NCBI GenBank assembly: GCA_965225625.1 | Contig: CBDDBH010000032.1 | Location: 1 to 64,000, forward strand | Reading direction: 5' to 3' | Length of the DNA stretch: 64,000 bases | DNA from: CBDDBH01 sp965225625 | GTDB taxonomy: Bacteria; Pseudomonadota; Gammaproteobacteria; JADZEE01 | Shown here: positions 51,082-60,076 of the stretch, in pieces | How positions within the stretch are numbered: the first letter of the stretch is position 1 | How the letters are laid out: every line of letters begins with the position of its first letter | Translations under genes and position numbers: made by a program | Notes under the pieces: generated by a model | Told to the model about the DNA's origin: nothing | Database searches by the model: none | Seen by the model: only the letters and a program-made list of their open reading frames with translations

Positions 51082-53289
51082 CTACAAATCGCGAGCGAGA
51101 CGAATACCCAAATAGCTGATCCGGGCGTTGGTGCCGAATCGTAAGCGGTGCGATGCACGTAAGTTTTTCGGTTTGCTGTTCCAGGCACCGCCGCGCACAA
51201 CGCGTACTTTACAAGCATTCGCATCGACCCATGCCGAGCCATCTGCCGGTGCGCCGGTATACGCGCCGTGCCAGCAGTCCTGGATCCACTCCAAGACATT
51301 GCCATGCATGTCGTGAACGCCAAACGTGTTAGCGGCGAACGATCCCACTGGTGCGGTCTGTCGGCGATCCCATTGACTGCCACAGCCAACGCAGTTGGCT
51401 AGACCGCGCTCGATGAAATCGCCCCAGGAATAGCTTGATTCGCTTCCTGCACGCGCTGCAAATTCCCACTCGGATTCACTCGGTAAGCGATAACGCTTTC
51501 CCGTCTGCTGCGACAGCCAGGCTGTATAGGCAACCGCGTCGGTCCAGTTCACTTTAATGACCGGGCGGTTACCACGGCCCCACCTTTTATCGGCGGGAGA
51601 ACGACTAGCGCTGGCGGCTACAAATACATCGTACTCATCAAAGGAAACCTCGTACTTGCTGAGCGCAAAGGGTTTGCTGATGGTCACCTCGTGTACGGGT
51701 CGCTCGTTAACGATGCCATCCCCCTTGAGGTCGCCCATGCGAAAACTTCCCACTGGAATTGCAACCATTTCAGGGCCTGGACTACCGTCTTTTAACGTGT
51801 CTCGAAGCGACTCTATGGCAACGGCTGTGATTACCTGTTGCTGTTCCTGAATTCCGCGATCCATAGCCGCTGTGGATCCTGATTGCAGACGTTCTTCCGG
51901 TACTCCTTCAGCTACACGCTTTGTCGTCTCCGTAGATCGTGCCTGCGTGTCCGCTGCATCGGGAACTACGGATGGCTCTTCCAGGTCCGTGACCACTTCA
52001 GCCACCGCTGATCCCGCGCTGACTTCAGTAACTGGGACCACCTGCGCTTGGATCGCGGTCTCGGGAGCCCGCAAATCATCGACGTGCGCCTGGGACGCCA
52101 ATTTCGGTTCCTGCCGGGGATCGTCAGCGCTTGCAATGACAGGCTTGTCTACACGGTTCGACGAAAATAAGACGAACGCGCCCACCGCGATAATCGCAAC
52201 CAGGATCATCACAGTAATCGTCAACCACTTGCGGCTGTGCTCGGACTTCGGCTCATCCGCTACAACTACGGTCGTCTCATCAGTCGCATCGGCGACCTCG
52301 GTTTCTACATCCTGTAAAACGGTTTCCTGAGTGCTTATGGCTTGATCAGGTTGTTGCTCCGGGACCGCAACGGTCCGTGCTTCGCTTGCCTCTGCCGGCC
52401 ATTGTCCGAATGAATCACGCCATGCTGCGACAGTTTGGGGCCTGTCTTGTGGCCGAAACGCGAGTGCCCAGTTGATGGCAGCTAAGAATCGCTCCGAATA
52501 TTTTCCTGTGCCGACCTCGGTCGCAGGAACGAATATGTCTGCATTCGTATGGATGATGCTTTCGCTGCGATCGACTGCATCCTGAGGGCTGCGACCTGAA
52601 ACCGCCCGATACAGTGTTGCGCCCAATCCGTAGATATCAGTCCATGGCCCCTGCTTGTCTGATTTGCTCGTGTATTGTTCAAACGGGGCATAGCCCGGAG
52701 AAACCAGGCTTGTGAGTGTCTGGGTTTCAACGCCCAAAGCCTGCCGCGCTGAGCCGAAGTCAATCAACACCGGGCTGCCATCTTCCCGCACAAAGATATT
52801 CGCAGGCTTGATGTCGCGGTGGATAAAACCCTGTGCGTGCACAATTTCTAATCCGCCGAGCAAGGGTATTAGGATCTTGAGAAGTTCCGCCTCCTCCAGC
52901 GTCTTACGTCTCGTAATTATTTCTTGAAGACTCTGCCCTTCCTCAAAACGCATGACGATGTAAGCGGTGTTGTTCGCTTCGAAAACCGTAAAGACCTGAA
53001 CAATATTGGGATGATGGAATTTCGCCAATGTTTTCGCTTCGGTAATGAAGCGATCGAGACCCCATTTGAACGTTCCATGGTGATCTTCCGATAGCGGATG
53101 AACTGAGCTATCGCTCTCACGCACGGAAAGCTCGATAGGCAGGTATTCCTTGATTGCGACCTTTTGGTCGAGATTAGTGTCGAGCGCTAAATAAGTAATC
53201 CCGAAACCGCCCTGGCCGAGTATTTTTACGACTTCGAACCACTGAACCTTCTGGCCAGGTTGAAGTGAATTGCGGTGGGCCTTCGCCAT
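51082..53289 (-). CDS. Transmembrane Ser/Thr protein kinase with extracytoplasmic SUMF1/FGE-sulfatase domain
   Basis: 735 aa. Kinase domain at residues 15-295: FEVVKILGQGGFGITYLALD (Gly loop), VAIKEYLP (Lys), FIHRDIKPANIFVREDGSPV (catalytic loop), LIDFGSARQALG (DFG) and PWTDIYGLGATLYRAVSGRS. A linker and one membrane helix (WLTITVMILVAIIAVGAFVL, about 355-375) lead to a C-terminal SUMF1 domain (GSFRMGDLKGDGIVNERPVH, YRLPSESEWEFAARAGSESS, GVHDMHGNVLEWIQDCW, VVRGGAWNSKPKNLRASHRL). The SUMF1 part lacks the paired Cys of true formylglycine-generating enzymes, so it is probably a sensor or binding domain. Confidence 0.92.
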   Translation of the reverse strand: MAKAHRNSLQPGQKVQWFEVVKILGQGGFGITYLALDTNLDQKVAIKEYLPIELSVRESDSSVHPLSEDHHGTFKWGLDRFITEAKTLAKFHHPNIVQVFTVFEANNTAYIVMRFEEGQSLQEIITRRKTLEEAELLKILIPLLGGLEIVHAQGFIHRDIKPANIFVREDGSPVLIDFGSARQALGVETQTLTSLVSPGYAPFEQYTSKSDKQGPWTDIYGLGATLYRAVSGRSPQDAVDRSESIIHTNADIFVPATEVGTGKYSERFLAAINWALAFRPQDRPQTVAAWRDSFGQWPAEASEARTVAVPEQQPDQAISTQETVLQDVETEVADATDETTVVVADEPKSEHSRKWLTITVMILVAIIAVGAFVLFSSNRVDKPVIASADDPRQEPKLASQAHVDDLRAPETAIQAQVVPVTEVSAGSAVAEVVTDLEEPSVVPDAADTQARSTETTKRVAEGVPEERLQSGSTAAMDRGIQEQQQVITAVAIESLRDTLKDGSPGPEMVAIPVGSFRMGDLKGDGIVNERPVHEVTISKPFALSKYEVSFDEYDVFVAASASRSPADKRWGRGNRPVIKVNWTDAVAYTAWLSQQTGKRYRLPSESEWEFAARAGSESSYSWGDFIERGLANCVGCGSQWDRRQTAPVGSFAANTFGVHDMHGNVLEWIQDCWHGAYTGAPADGSAWVDANACKVRVVRGGAWNSKPKNLRASHRLRFGTNARISYLGIRLARDL

Positions 53290-53383
53290 AAGTCACCCAT
53301 TGGCGCCGAGTTGATTGAGACAGGACGATTGTAGTCTCAGTGCAATGCAGATGCTAAAAGGGGAAACGGGGGTCGGGAAACGG

Positions 53384-53488
53384 GGGTCAGATACACATTT
53401 CCCAGTCGATGTCGCTGCGCCTTTCGTTAGCACACTATTGCCGACGGTTAACGACAGAAGCTGGAAACACATAAAGTGTATCTGACCC
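53384..53488. repeat. REP-like inverted pair (GGGTCAGATACAC)
   Basis: GGGTCAGATACAC at 53384-53396 and its exact complement GTGTATCTGACCC at 53476-53488, 79 bp apart. A further copy, GTGTATCTGACCCC, stands at 54270-54283 with TTGACCCC directly after. Such paired elements are typical of REP sequences mobilised by RAYT-type Y1 transposases; no such transposase is in the window. Confidence 0.75.
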
Positions 53489-53523
53489 TACTTATGGCCT
53501 CGGGAACGCGACAGATCCTTTTA

Positions 53524-54129
53524 CTAGGATTTATCCAAGGTGCAGTGCTCACGTTCGAAAACGCGATTCAGATAGGCCTGTAAGTTTGAGAAGTCTTCCA
53601 GCTGGCCCATTCGACGACCCAGATTCACGGCGTAACTGGCGATGATGTCGGTGACGCTGAATTGACCCTCGACGAGGTAGTCCGACGCAGCTAACACACT
53701 ATCCAACGCCGCCGCACCGCGTTTGAACATGGCTGCGTTTTGCTCAAGGTTCTCAGTGATGCGCTGGTCCTCCGGTAAGATGAATGTATTGAGCAAGTTT
53801 GGCCACAGCCAGGCTTCCATTTCGTTCTGCACATACTGCGTCCATTGGTCATGAAGCGTTCGCGCCCAGGTGCCCGGCTTGGCGACGAGGTTTTTCTCGG
53901 GTACTAAATCCGCAATCGCCGTTGAAATTGCCGCCGATTCAAATAGCGGTTTGCCGTCTATTACAGCCGCGGGGATCTTGCCCAGCGGGTGTACGCGGCG
54001 CAGGTCTGGATTTCCAAACACTTCGCGGCTGTTTCCTACGGATTCATATTCGATGCCTGCCTCGAGTAGTGCCCATCGCGGGCGAGCGGATCGCGTGGGT
54101 TCGAATTCAAAGAGTTTGATAGTTGCCAT
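53524..54129 (-). CDS. Glutathione S-transferase family protein
   Basis: 201 aa from ATG 54129 (AAGGAAAAC upstream). Thioredoxin-fold start IKLFEFEPTRSARPRWALLE, VHPLGKIPAAVIDGKPLFES (the cis-Pro and E-S glutathione-binding motif), then a helical domain with YLVEGQFSVTDIIASYAVNL (the N-capping S-x-x-D). The catalytic residue is a Ser/Arg-type N-terminus (TRSARP), unlike the TGA-containing GST at 35518-36207. Conjugates glutathione to electrophiles or reduces them. A lone gene bordered by REP-like repeats on both sides. Confidence 0.92.
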   Translation of the reverse strand: MATIKLFEFEPTRSARPRWALLEAGIEYESVGNSREVFGNPDLRRVHPLGKIPAAVIDGKPLFESAAISTAIADLVPEKNLVAKPGTWARTLHDQWTQYVQNEMEAWLWPNLLNTFILPEDQRITENLEQNAAMFKRGAAALDSVLAASDYLVEGQFSVTDIIASYAVNLGRRMGQLEDFSNLQAYLNRVFEREHCTLDKS

Positions 54130-54340
54130 ACTGTTTTCCTTGCTTTGTTGATGGAACGGGGGGTCGTGGCCTGTATTATTTATATGACGAATGGGAGGCC
54201 GCAAGATCGACATCGGACCTACGATTTCTTCCCGTAGCATCAATTTTTCGGGCAATAGGGACGCTTAATGTGTATCTGACCCCAATTATTGACCCCAATT
54301 ATTGATCCCTGAGCAAGGCCAGGGCCTTGCGGCTTTCTCG

Positions 54341-55621
54341 TCAGGTTAGATAGCCGCCCATCAGCAGATAGAGATAGAAAAAGGAGAACAAGGTCAGGGC
54401 GAGAATACCGGCCCAACTCCAAATCCGCATAACGCCGCTGGGCTGCGCATCGACGGGAATTAGCGAGCCGAATACGGCTCGATGATTCAAAATGGCGATA
54501 ATGGGCGCTACCAGGAAGGCGATCGTCGTACCAAAGTCCAGCAATGCGCGGAACGTCGACATGAAAAAATACAGAACGCCGATGGCACCGCCGGCCAGGC
54601 CGATGACGTAGACACGGTATATTGGCGTACCATCGAGCTGCTCATGGGTAGCTGCGCCCGTCGCCTGGCCTTGCAACACGCGAGTGATTGCGGCGAGCAC
54701 CCGAGGTAGTGCGTCGAGACCTGCGAGCGTCGTCGTCAACATCACCGATATGACCGAGGCCGCAACCATCGGGCGCGCCCATGCACCCAGACCGGTCTCG
54801 TAGAGATTGAGGATCTGCGTAGCGAAGGGTACCGCTTGTGCCGCCGGCGCGATCCCCGGGCCATTCATCACCGATGCACCCATAACGAGAAAGCAGATTG
54901 CAAAGAACGCGGAGCCCCAATAACCAATATTGAAATCTGTGAGTACATGACGAAGCTGCGGCTCACTCGAGCTGTCTTCAGCCTTCGCCAGCGTCCATAG
55001 CGACTGCCAGACGGAGCTGTCGGCCGACACCGGCATGAATCCGCCCAGTGCTGCAATGAACAACATGAGTTTGAGATCAGCCGGTGCCGCGTTCGCAGGC
55101 CAGATCGCCCATTCGAGTTGGGGAATTGCCACGATGGTCGCCGCCAGTGTCGATATGGCAAGGATCGCGATCAACATCTTGTTGACCCGATCCAACCAGT
55201 GATACCGCCCGATCATCAAAAAAGTCGCGGCAGTTGCCAGAATGCCGGCCGCAAAATTTGTGGTGTTGATATCCAACTCCAGCGCGTTCTGAATGAGCGC
55301 GGCTGAGAGCAGGCCCACCGCGGCGACGGCAAAAAACATGTACACCAGCATCGTCGCCAGCAATAGCCAGACCGCATACCATCCTTGCCGGCGATAGCCC
55401 GAAACGAGTGATTCGCCGGTAACGACGGCGTAATAGGCGCCAAAGCGAAACATCGGATACTTGAACACATGAATGAGTACGATGATGCCGGCGAGCCCCA
55501 GACCATAAAGTGCGCCGGCACGTGTGGATTGGACCAGATGCGATAGGCCCACTGCGGTCCCCGCAAATAGGAGACCCGGTCCAAATGAATGCCAGAATTT
55601 AGGGGCGTTCGACGTTTGCAT
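54341..55621 (-). CDS. Divergent NRAMP-family metal transporter
   Basis: 426 aa, about 11 membrane helices. Opens WHSFGPGLLFAGTAVGLSHL. In canonical NRAMPs helix 1 carries the metal-binding D-P-G-N; here the equivalent region reads GTAVGLSHLVQSTRAG, as in the NRAMP-related branches that do not take up classical Mn/Fe. Helix 6 region AALGGFMPVSADSSVWQSLW also departs from the usual 'MPH' Met. Its ATG overlaps the stop of the superoxide dismutase gene (TGATG), so the two are coupled. Substrate could be a different divalent cation such as Mg, by family analogy; this is uncertain. Confidence 0.85.
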   Translation of the reverse strand: MQTSNAPKFWHSFGPGLLFAGTAVGLSHLVQSTRAGALYGLGLAGIIVLIHVFKYPMFRFGAYYAVVTGESLVSGYRRQGWYAVWLLLATMLVYMFFAVAAVGLLSAALIQNALELDINTTNFAAGILATAATFLMIGRYHWLDRVNKMLIAILAISTLAATIVAIPQLEWAIWPANAAPADLKLMLFIAALGGFMPVSADSSVWQSLWTLAKAEDSSSEPQLRHVLTDFNIGYWGSAFFAICFLVMGASVMNGPGIAPAAQAVPFATQILNLYETGLGAWARPMVAASVISVMLTTTLAGLDALPRVLAAITRVLQGQATGAATHEQLDGTPIYRVYVIGLAGGAIGVLYFFMSTFRALLDFGTTIAFLVAPIIAILNHRAVFGSLIPVDAQPSGVMRIWSWAGILALTLFSFFYLYLLMGGYLT

Positions 55622-56334
55622 CAGCGGCGCTGTATCAACGCCAGACGTTCGCTAACCACCGACCAATTAGTGTTGCGAAAAAACGCATCCACGTAACGCT
55701 TTGCCGCGGCGCCGTAATCCATGTGATAAGAGTGCTCGTACATATCGAGCACCAGCAGCGGCATCGTTGCCGGCGCGCCGTGCATGTGATCCCACGACCA
55801 GTAATTTTCAAGCAGGCTTGTGTGCAGATTGTAGGCAAGAATCACCCAACCGGAACCACCGCCAAGGCCGGCGGCGATGCGGCGGTATTCGGACTCCCAC
55901 GCGTCGTAACTGCCGAACGAACGACTCAGGGTCTCGCGTATGCCGTCGTCTGGACTGCCGCCACCACCCAAGTTAGCGAAATACAGCTCATGCAAAATTA
56001 CCGATCCCGTACGCAGCAGATGCTCGCGTTTCAAATCGTTGAATACAAAGGGCGGCAGATCCGGATCATTCATTGCCGCGGCGATGCGCTGCTTGATGGT
56101 GTTCAAAGCCCGTACCGATCCCACGTAGTTATTGCGCCAGTGAGAATCGATGAGCTGTTTGGACAGACCGTCCAATGATCCGGCATCAAACGGCAGTGGA
56201 ACCGGCGAATGCTCAGCCGCAAAGGCGGACCCGTCGTTCGATTGGGCGGCAGGTGCGAGCGCAGAAAATACGACCGGTGCTGTCGCGACAACCGCGGCAG
56301 CCTTGAGTGTGTTGCGTCTGGTTTGGCTGGTCAT
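55621..56334 (-). CDS. Exported Fe/Mn superoxide dismutase-family protein
   Basis: 237 aa from ATG 56334 (GAGGAAATGATC upstream). The N-terminus MTSQTRRNTLKAAAVVATAP has twin arginines and a hydrophobic stretch, resembling a Tat signal. Metal ligands are present: His in LIDSHWRNNYVGSVRALNTI, His in GSVILHELYFANLGGGGSPD, Asp and His in PLLVLDMYEHSYHMDYGAAA. Converts superoxide to peroxide and oxygen, in the periplasm. The export signal is unusual for this family in Gram-negatives, where the periplasmic enzyme is usually the Cu/Zn type. Coupled to the transporter gene downstream. Confidence 0.9.
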   Translation of the reverse strand: MTSQTRRNTLKAAAVVATAPVVFSALAPAAQSNDGSAFAAEHSPVPLPFDAGSLDGLSKQLIDSHWRNNYVGSVRALNTIKQRIAAAMNDPDLPPFVFNDLKREHLLRTGSVILHELYFANLGGGGSPDDGIRETLSRSFGSYDAWESEYRRIAAGLGGGSGWVILAYNLHTSLLENYWSWDHMHGAPATMPLLVLDMYEHSYHMDYGAAAKRYVDAFFRNTNWSVVSERLALIQRR

Positions 56335-56359
56335 GATCATTTCCTCATGCAAGGTATGA

Positions 56360-57528
56360 CTACGTAGGAATACGTTGTCTCAGCGTTACCGGAGCGAGCA
56401 ACATGGTGCACACCACCAACAAAATCGCACTCACGGCCAGGGACCAATGCACGCCGACGACACTACCCCCCAGCCCTACCGTAATTCCGCTGAACGACAT
56501 CAGTCCCATGGCCGAGGTGCTATAAAGACCAATGACCCGACCGCGCATTGCCGGCGGTGCATGGAGTTGCACCAGTGCCTGGGTCATAGCGCCATGCGCG
56601 AGGAACAGAAATCCAGCGAAGAACAACAATACCAAGGCCAGGGAAAAATTCGTCGTCGCCGAAAATCCAATCAAGGTCACGCACCACGCACCGGCAGCAT
56701 TTGCGCCGAGCAGCAGAGTGTAACTGGTGCTCGAATCCGCCGGACCCAGAGCAGCAGCGAAGCCTGGTAAGAGTTGCCGACGGAAAATGAGGCGACACCC
56801 GCGAGCAAGGTCATCGACCGCAGAATTGGATCCGCCGCTACGACGCGGAGGGCATCCCATACGTCGGCAAAGCCATGTATTGCAACCCTGGCAGCCGCGG
56901 GCGTCGGACGAAACTTCGGTCCGTAGGGGGCGCTTGCCAACCACAGCAGCGCCGGAACGTAAAACAGCGCGTTGACCAACAACCCCAACCAGCTGCCCAG
57001 CAGGATCAACATGACGCCCCCAACAACAGGGCCGAGTAGAAGCCCGAGCATTCGCGACATTGCGAGCAGACGGATCGCACTGAAAAGTTGGGCCGGTTTG
57101 ACGATGTCATGCAGCAGTAGCTGCGCCACGGATATCCAAAAAACACCTGCGATCCCGTGGATCACCAAAAGTGTTAAGACATGCCAGACCTGCAGCAACA
57201 CCCCCCAGCCGAGGGACCCGATGATGAATAACACCATACCGATCTGAATCAATCGTCGAGGCTCGAAGCGATCCGCCAACAGGCCAACATGTACCGATAG
57301 CAGCAGAAAGGGTATCCAGTGCGAGACTACCGCAAAACCCGCAAGCGCCGGGGAGTCGTAGCGCTGAAAGATCACCCAGTAGCCGATGACGTGTTCAATG
57401 CTGTCGGCCATCATTACCAGACCCATCAGCGACAGATAAACGCGTGCACTTGGAACTCGCAGGGCGGCGAAAGACTTTTTGTCTTCGTCGGTGCCGTGCT
57501 GCGTGGTTGAGGGACTGGCCATCATCAT
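56360..57528 (-). pseudogene. MFS transporter, frameshifted
   Basis: From ATG 57528 or 57525 the first part is intact: SIEHVIGYWVIFQRYDSPAL, WIPFLLLSVHVGLLADRFEP (the MFS loop motif) and GIAGVFWISVAQLLLHDIVK. After GVASFSVGNSYQ (near 56775) the frame shifts by one. The rest lies in the next frame: LLPGFAAALGPADSSTSYTL, LALVLLFFAGFLFLAHGAMT and MRGRVIGLYSTSAMGLMSFS to 56360. A single indel accounts for it. Resembles the enterobactin-exporter-like/MFS_3 branch. It lies directly upstream of the dismutase gene on the same strand. Confidence 0.85.
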
Positions 57529-57875
57529 GCCGGGTTCGCGGACGTTGCGATATTACAGCATCGCCACACCGTCATCGGCAGCACAATCCACCCGTGCGTA
57601 CGCGGCGGCGCCACTAGATGGATTGCGCGGAACGTTCTCTCCAAGGGGACTTCTTCAAGCGAGCTAAGCTCACAGTCCCCACAAAATCGGTGCAACCTCG
57701 TCGGCTATAGAGGCACGGCAAAACCGCTTATTTCGCTTGGAATTCGTCGATGACCTCAAAAATGCGGAGAATTCCGCGACTCAGTTCTCATTTTGCGCCG
57801 AGCAGTGTGATACGCATCACGGTTATTGTCGATCCCCGGCATTAGGGTGAATCATCCTTTTATAGAGCACACGAC
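57529..57875. other. Divergent intergenic region
   Basis: About 350 bp between the broken MFS gene (minus) and the 57876 gene (plus). No recognisable gene or RNA. Expected to carry both promoters. Confidence 0.4.
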
Positions 57876-58160
57876 ATGGCATGGATTGACGCGAGCGTTG
57901 CACCGCCTGGCGACGGCGACGTGCTGCTGACCTGCGACCATCTTGGTTGTTACTTCCTCGCCACCTATTTCGACGGCAAATGGGATACGGTGGATATGAA
58001 GCCCATTAATGTCGCTTATTGGATGGAACTACCACAATGCCCGCCGGCGGCCTTTGAAGATTTAGATGTCGAATTCCTTGCGGAGCCATTCAAGCCCCTG
58101 CCGCCACTAAATGGCGACATGCGTGCGTGGGCGCAAGAACTCTTTCGTAAACAAACCTAA
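57876..58160 (+). CDS. DUF551-like small protein
   Basis: 94 aa. Begins MAWIDASVAPPGDGDVLLTC and DHLGCYFLATYFDGKWDTVD, then NVAYWMELPQCPP. The pattern 'W-I-x-x-x-x-x-P-P-x-x-x-x-V-L ... W-M-x-L-P-x-P-P' is that of DUF551 proteins, often found in phages and accessory regions. Function unknown. Stand-alone gene. Confidence 0.75.
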   Translation: MAWIDASVAPPGDGDVLLTCDHLGCYFLATYFDGKWDTVDMKPINVAYWMELPQCPPAAFEDLDVEFLAEPFKPLPPLNGDMRAWAQELFRKQT

Positions 58161-58397
58161 TCCCCCCGTCCCAGCGTTTCGGGCGTCGCATGCGGGCGAC
58201 ACGCCCGAATCCATGTAGCCGTTCCGTCTGATACTCCCTCTCGCTCCCCCTGTTGAACAGTGACTGTGGTCACATAACCCTCGGGCAAAAACGTGCGCGC
58301 CGTCACAGCTTGTACTAGTTGAGGTAACAAGCCGGCAGGTTTGCACGGATCTTGCCTTATCGAATCCACAAAATTTAAAAAACAGGGAAATCCCAAC

Positions 58398-58784
58398 ATG
58401 CAAGCCCAAACACATCGTAGTTACCCACGCATGCACTTGCGCAACGTAACCGGCGAACTAGTCCTCGCGGACCGTCGCCGTTTGTCCGTTGCCGTGCAGG
58501 GTATTTCACCCGATGGCGTCGAGATACGCTGCGGCGCGGATACGGTCGGCGATCTGCAATCTAAAGCGGCTACGGACACGGGCGCTAAAGATCAGGTATT
58601 TTTACGGTTCAATTTGCCGCACGTCGCTGATACATCTGATCTGCTAACGGGATGCCGAATTTCATCTTTTGCCAGCAACCCGGACGGTAGCGCCGACGTT
58701 GAATTGGAGTTTCTATATTTTGGCGGCGCCGGGCAAGACAATCTCGATGGGTTCTTTCAGGTAGTCCTTGAGCCCGCCCATTAA
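58398..58784 (+). CDS. PilZ-domain protein
   Basis: 128 aa from ATG 58398 (AGGGAAATCCC upstream). HRSYPRMHLRNVTGELVLAD gives the R-x-x-x-R-like start, VAVQGISPDGVEIRCGAD the D/N-x-S-x-x-G-like strand, with a beta-barrel pattern to the end. PilZ proteins bind cyclic di-GMP. The R-x-x-x-R and D-x-S-x-x-G motifs are weak here (PRMHLR; SPDG), so binding is uncertain. It stands 150 bp before a second PilZ protein gene. Confidence 0.65.
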   Translation: MQAQTHRSYPRMHLRNVTGELVLADRRRLSVAVQGISPDGVEIRCGADTVGDLQSKAATDTGAKDQVFLRFNLPHVADTSDLLTGCRISSFASNPDGSADVELEFLYFGGAGQDNLDGFFQVVLEPAH

Positions 58785-58936
58785 GCAGGCAGAACTCGCG
58801 GGATCCGACAAAACTTAGATAGTGTGCACCAAAAATCCACCGTTCTTAGGCCGGTAACCGATCCGGCTAATGCGTGGATAACAAAGAACCCAGTAGATAT
58901 TTTTGCAACTCTACTGGGCTAAAGAGGATAATATCG

Positions 58937-60025
58937 ATGAATACTTCGACTGCTGAAAAGATGACGGATAACTTCGAATGGGGAACCAGACGCAGCGCAG
59001 GGCTACGGCACTCTGTCACCGTTTCGGCGCGCATCCTGGGACAAAGCGGTGATCCGATAGTCGCTGAGATTCTCAACATCAGCAGCAACGGTATGTTTCT
59101 GGGCTACGACCTGCTGGTACCCCAGGGTGGCCCGGAACCGCTGAAGGTCGGCACCACTATTTCCATCGCTTTCGAGCCGGACCTAGAGGGCGCGCCGGAA
59201 GATACCATCATATTGGAAGCAGAGATTATGCGGCAGCAACCGCACGGGATCGGTGTTCATTTGTTAGACATGACCAAAGAACAAAGGGCAGCGATACAGA
59301 AAATGGCAATCGCGGTGGTGGACCCGAATGAGCCCCTTGAAAACCAGCCGCGTTACACTGCGCCGTCGAAAAAGACCGGACAACAGCCCGACCCTAAAGC
59401 AATTACACGTCAGTGCCGCAAGATCCTCGAACGGCATCTGCCGAGCATGATTTGGGCGCTGCGTACGGAAGTGTCGAAAAGATTGCGCCACGCTGATAAG
59501 GACCCCGAAGAGCAGAGGTTAGGGGCGGCAGATGCAGATCTGATGGAGCAGAAAGCCTCGGCGGTCGGCAGAACCATAGAACGCCGCGTTATGCTGGCGT
59601 TTGCCGAGTTGGGAGGCCTGGACTCCACACAGGAACTCGTATTCACGTCTCCGGCAGCTGCTGACGCAAACAAGCCGAATACCCCGCTGGGTCTGGTGGC
59701 GCATGACGACGCCGAAAAATCAGCTGGCTTGCAAGCAACCGTCCGGCGGGTACAGGCGACCGTGCAACGCCAGAGCTTCGAGGTCAATATCCGCCTTGCA
59801 GACGTGCTCGGGCACCGTGTTGATAACGAGGAGAATCCACTGTTGCCCGGCGTGATGTGCCGCATGTTGTGGGATTCAACCATCGAATACTGCGACACGC
59901 CGCGGGTGCAACGACATCTTCAAGAAGCGATCTGGCGGCGGATCGCCCCCCTGTTGACGGATCTCTACGACGATTTGGAGGCAGTGTTAGACGAGTATGG
60001 CGTGCGCGGAGCGTTCTCTTCGTAG
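58937..60025 (+). CDS. PilZ domain protein with DUF1631-like C-terminal region
   Basis: 362 aa from ATG 58937 (GAGGATAATATC upstream). N-terminal PilZ-like barrel (TRRSAGLRHSVTVSARILGQ, AEILNISSNGMFLGYDLLVP with N-I-S-x-x-G). A linker follows, then a helical region (CRKILERHLPSMIWALRTEV, MEQKASAVGRTIERRVMLAF, LADVLGHRVDNEENPLLPGV, LLTDLYDDLEAVLDEYGVRG) that follows the DUF1631 pattern. Probably a cyclic-di-GMP-responsive regulator; known DUF1631 proteins are longer (700 aa or more), so this is a short form. A convergent kinase gene follows 51 bp later. Confidence 0.75.
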   Translation: MNTSTAEKMTDNFEWGTRRSAGLRHSVTVSARILGQSGDPIVAEILNISSNGMFLGYDLLVPQGGPEPLKVGTTISIAFEPDLEGAPEDTIILEAEIMRQQPHGIGVHLLDMTKEQRAAIQKMAIAVVDPNEPLENQPRYTAPSKKTGQQPDPKAITRQCRKILERHLPSMIWALRTEVSKRLRHADKDPEEQRLGAADADLMEQKASAVGRTIERRVMLAFAELGGLDSTQELVFTSPAAADANKPNTPLGLVAHDDAEKSAGLQATVRRVQATVQRQSFEVNIRLADVLGHRVDNEENPLLPGVMCRMLWDSTIEYCDTPRVQRHLQEAIWRRIAPLLTDLYDDLEAVLDEYGVRGAFSS

Positions 60026-60076
60026 TAGCCGTCAGCGACCACCCATTTTCCCCCGCTCCACAAAACAAATAGCGGC

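Noticed and set aside
51082..51900. SUMF1 domain as the activating enzyme for the nearby sulfatase
   Set aside because: The domain lacks the Cys pair of formylglycine-generating enzymes and is tethered to a kinase, so it cannot be assigned that role.
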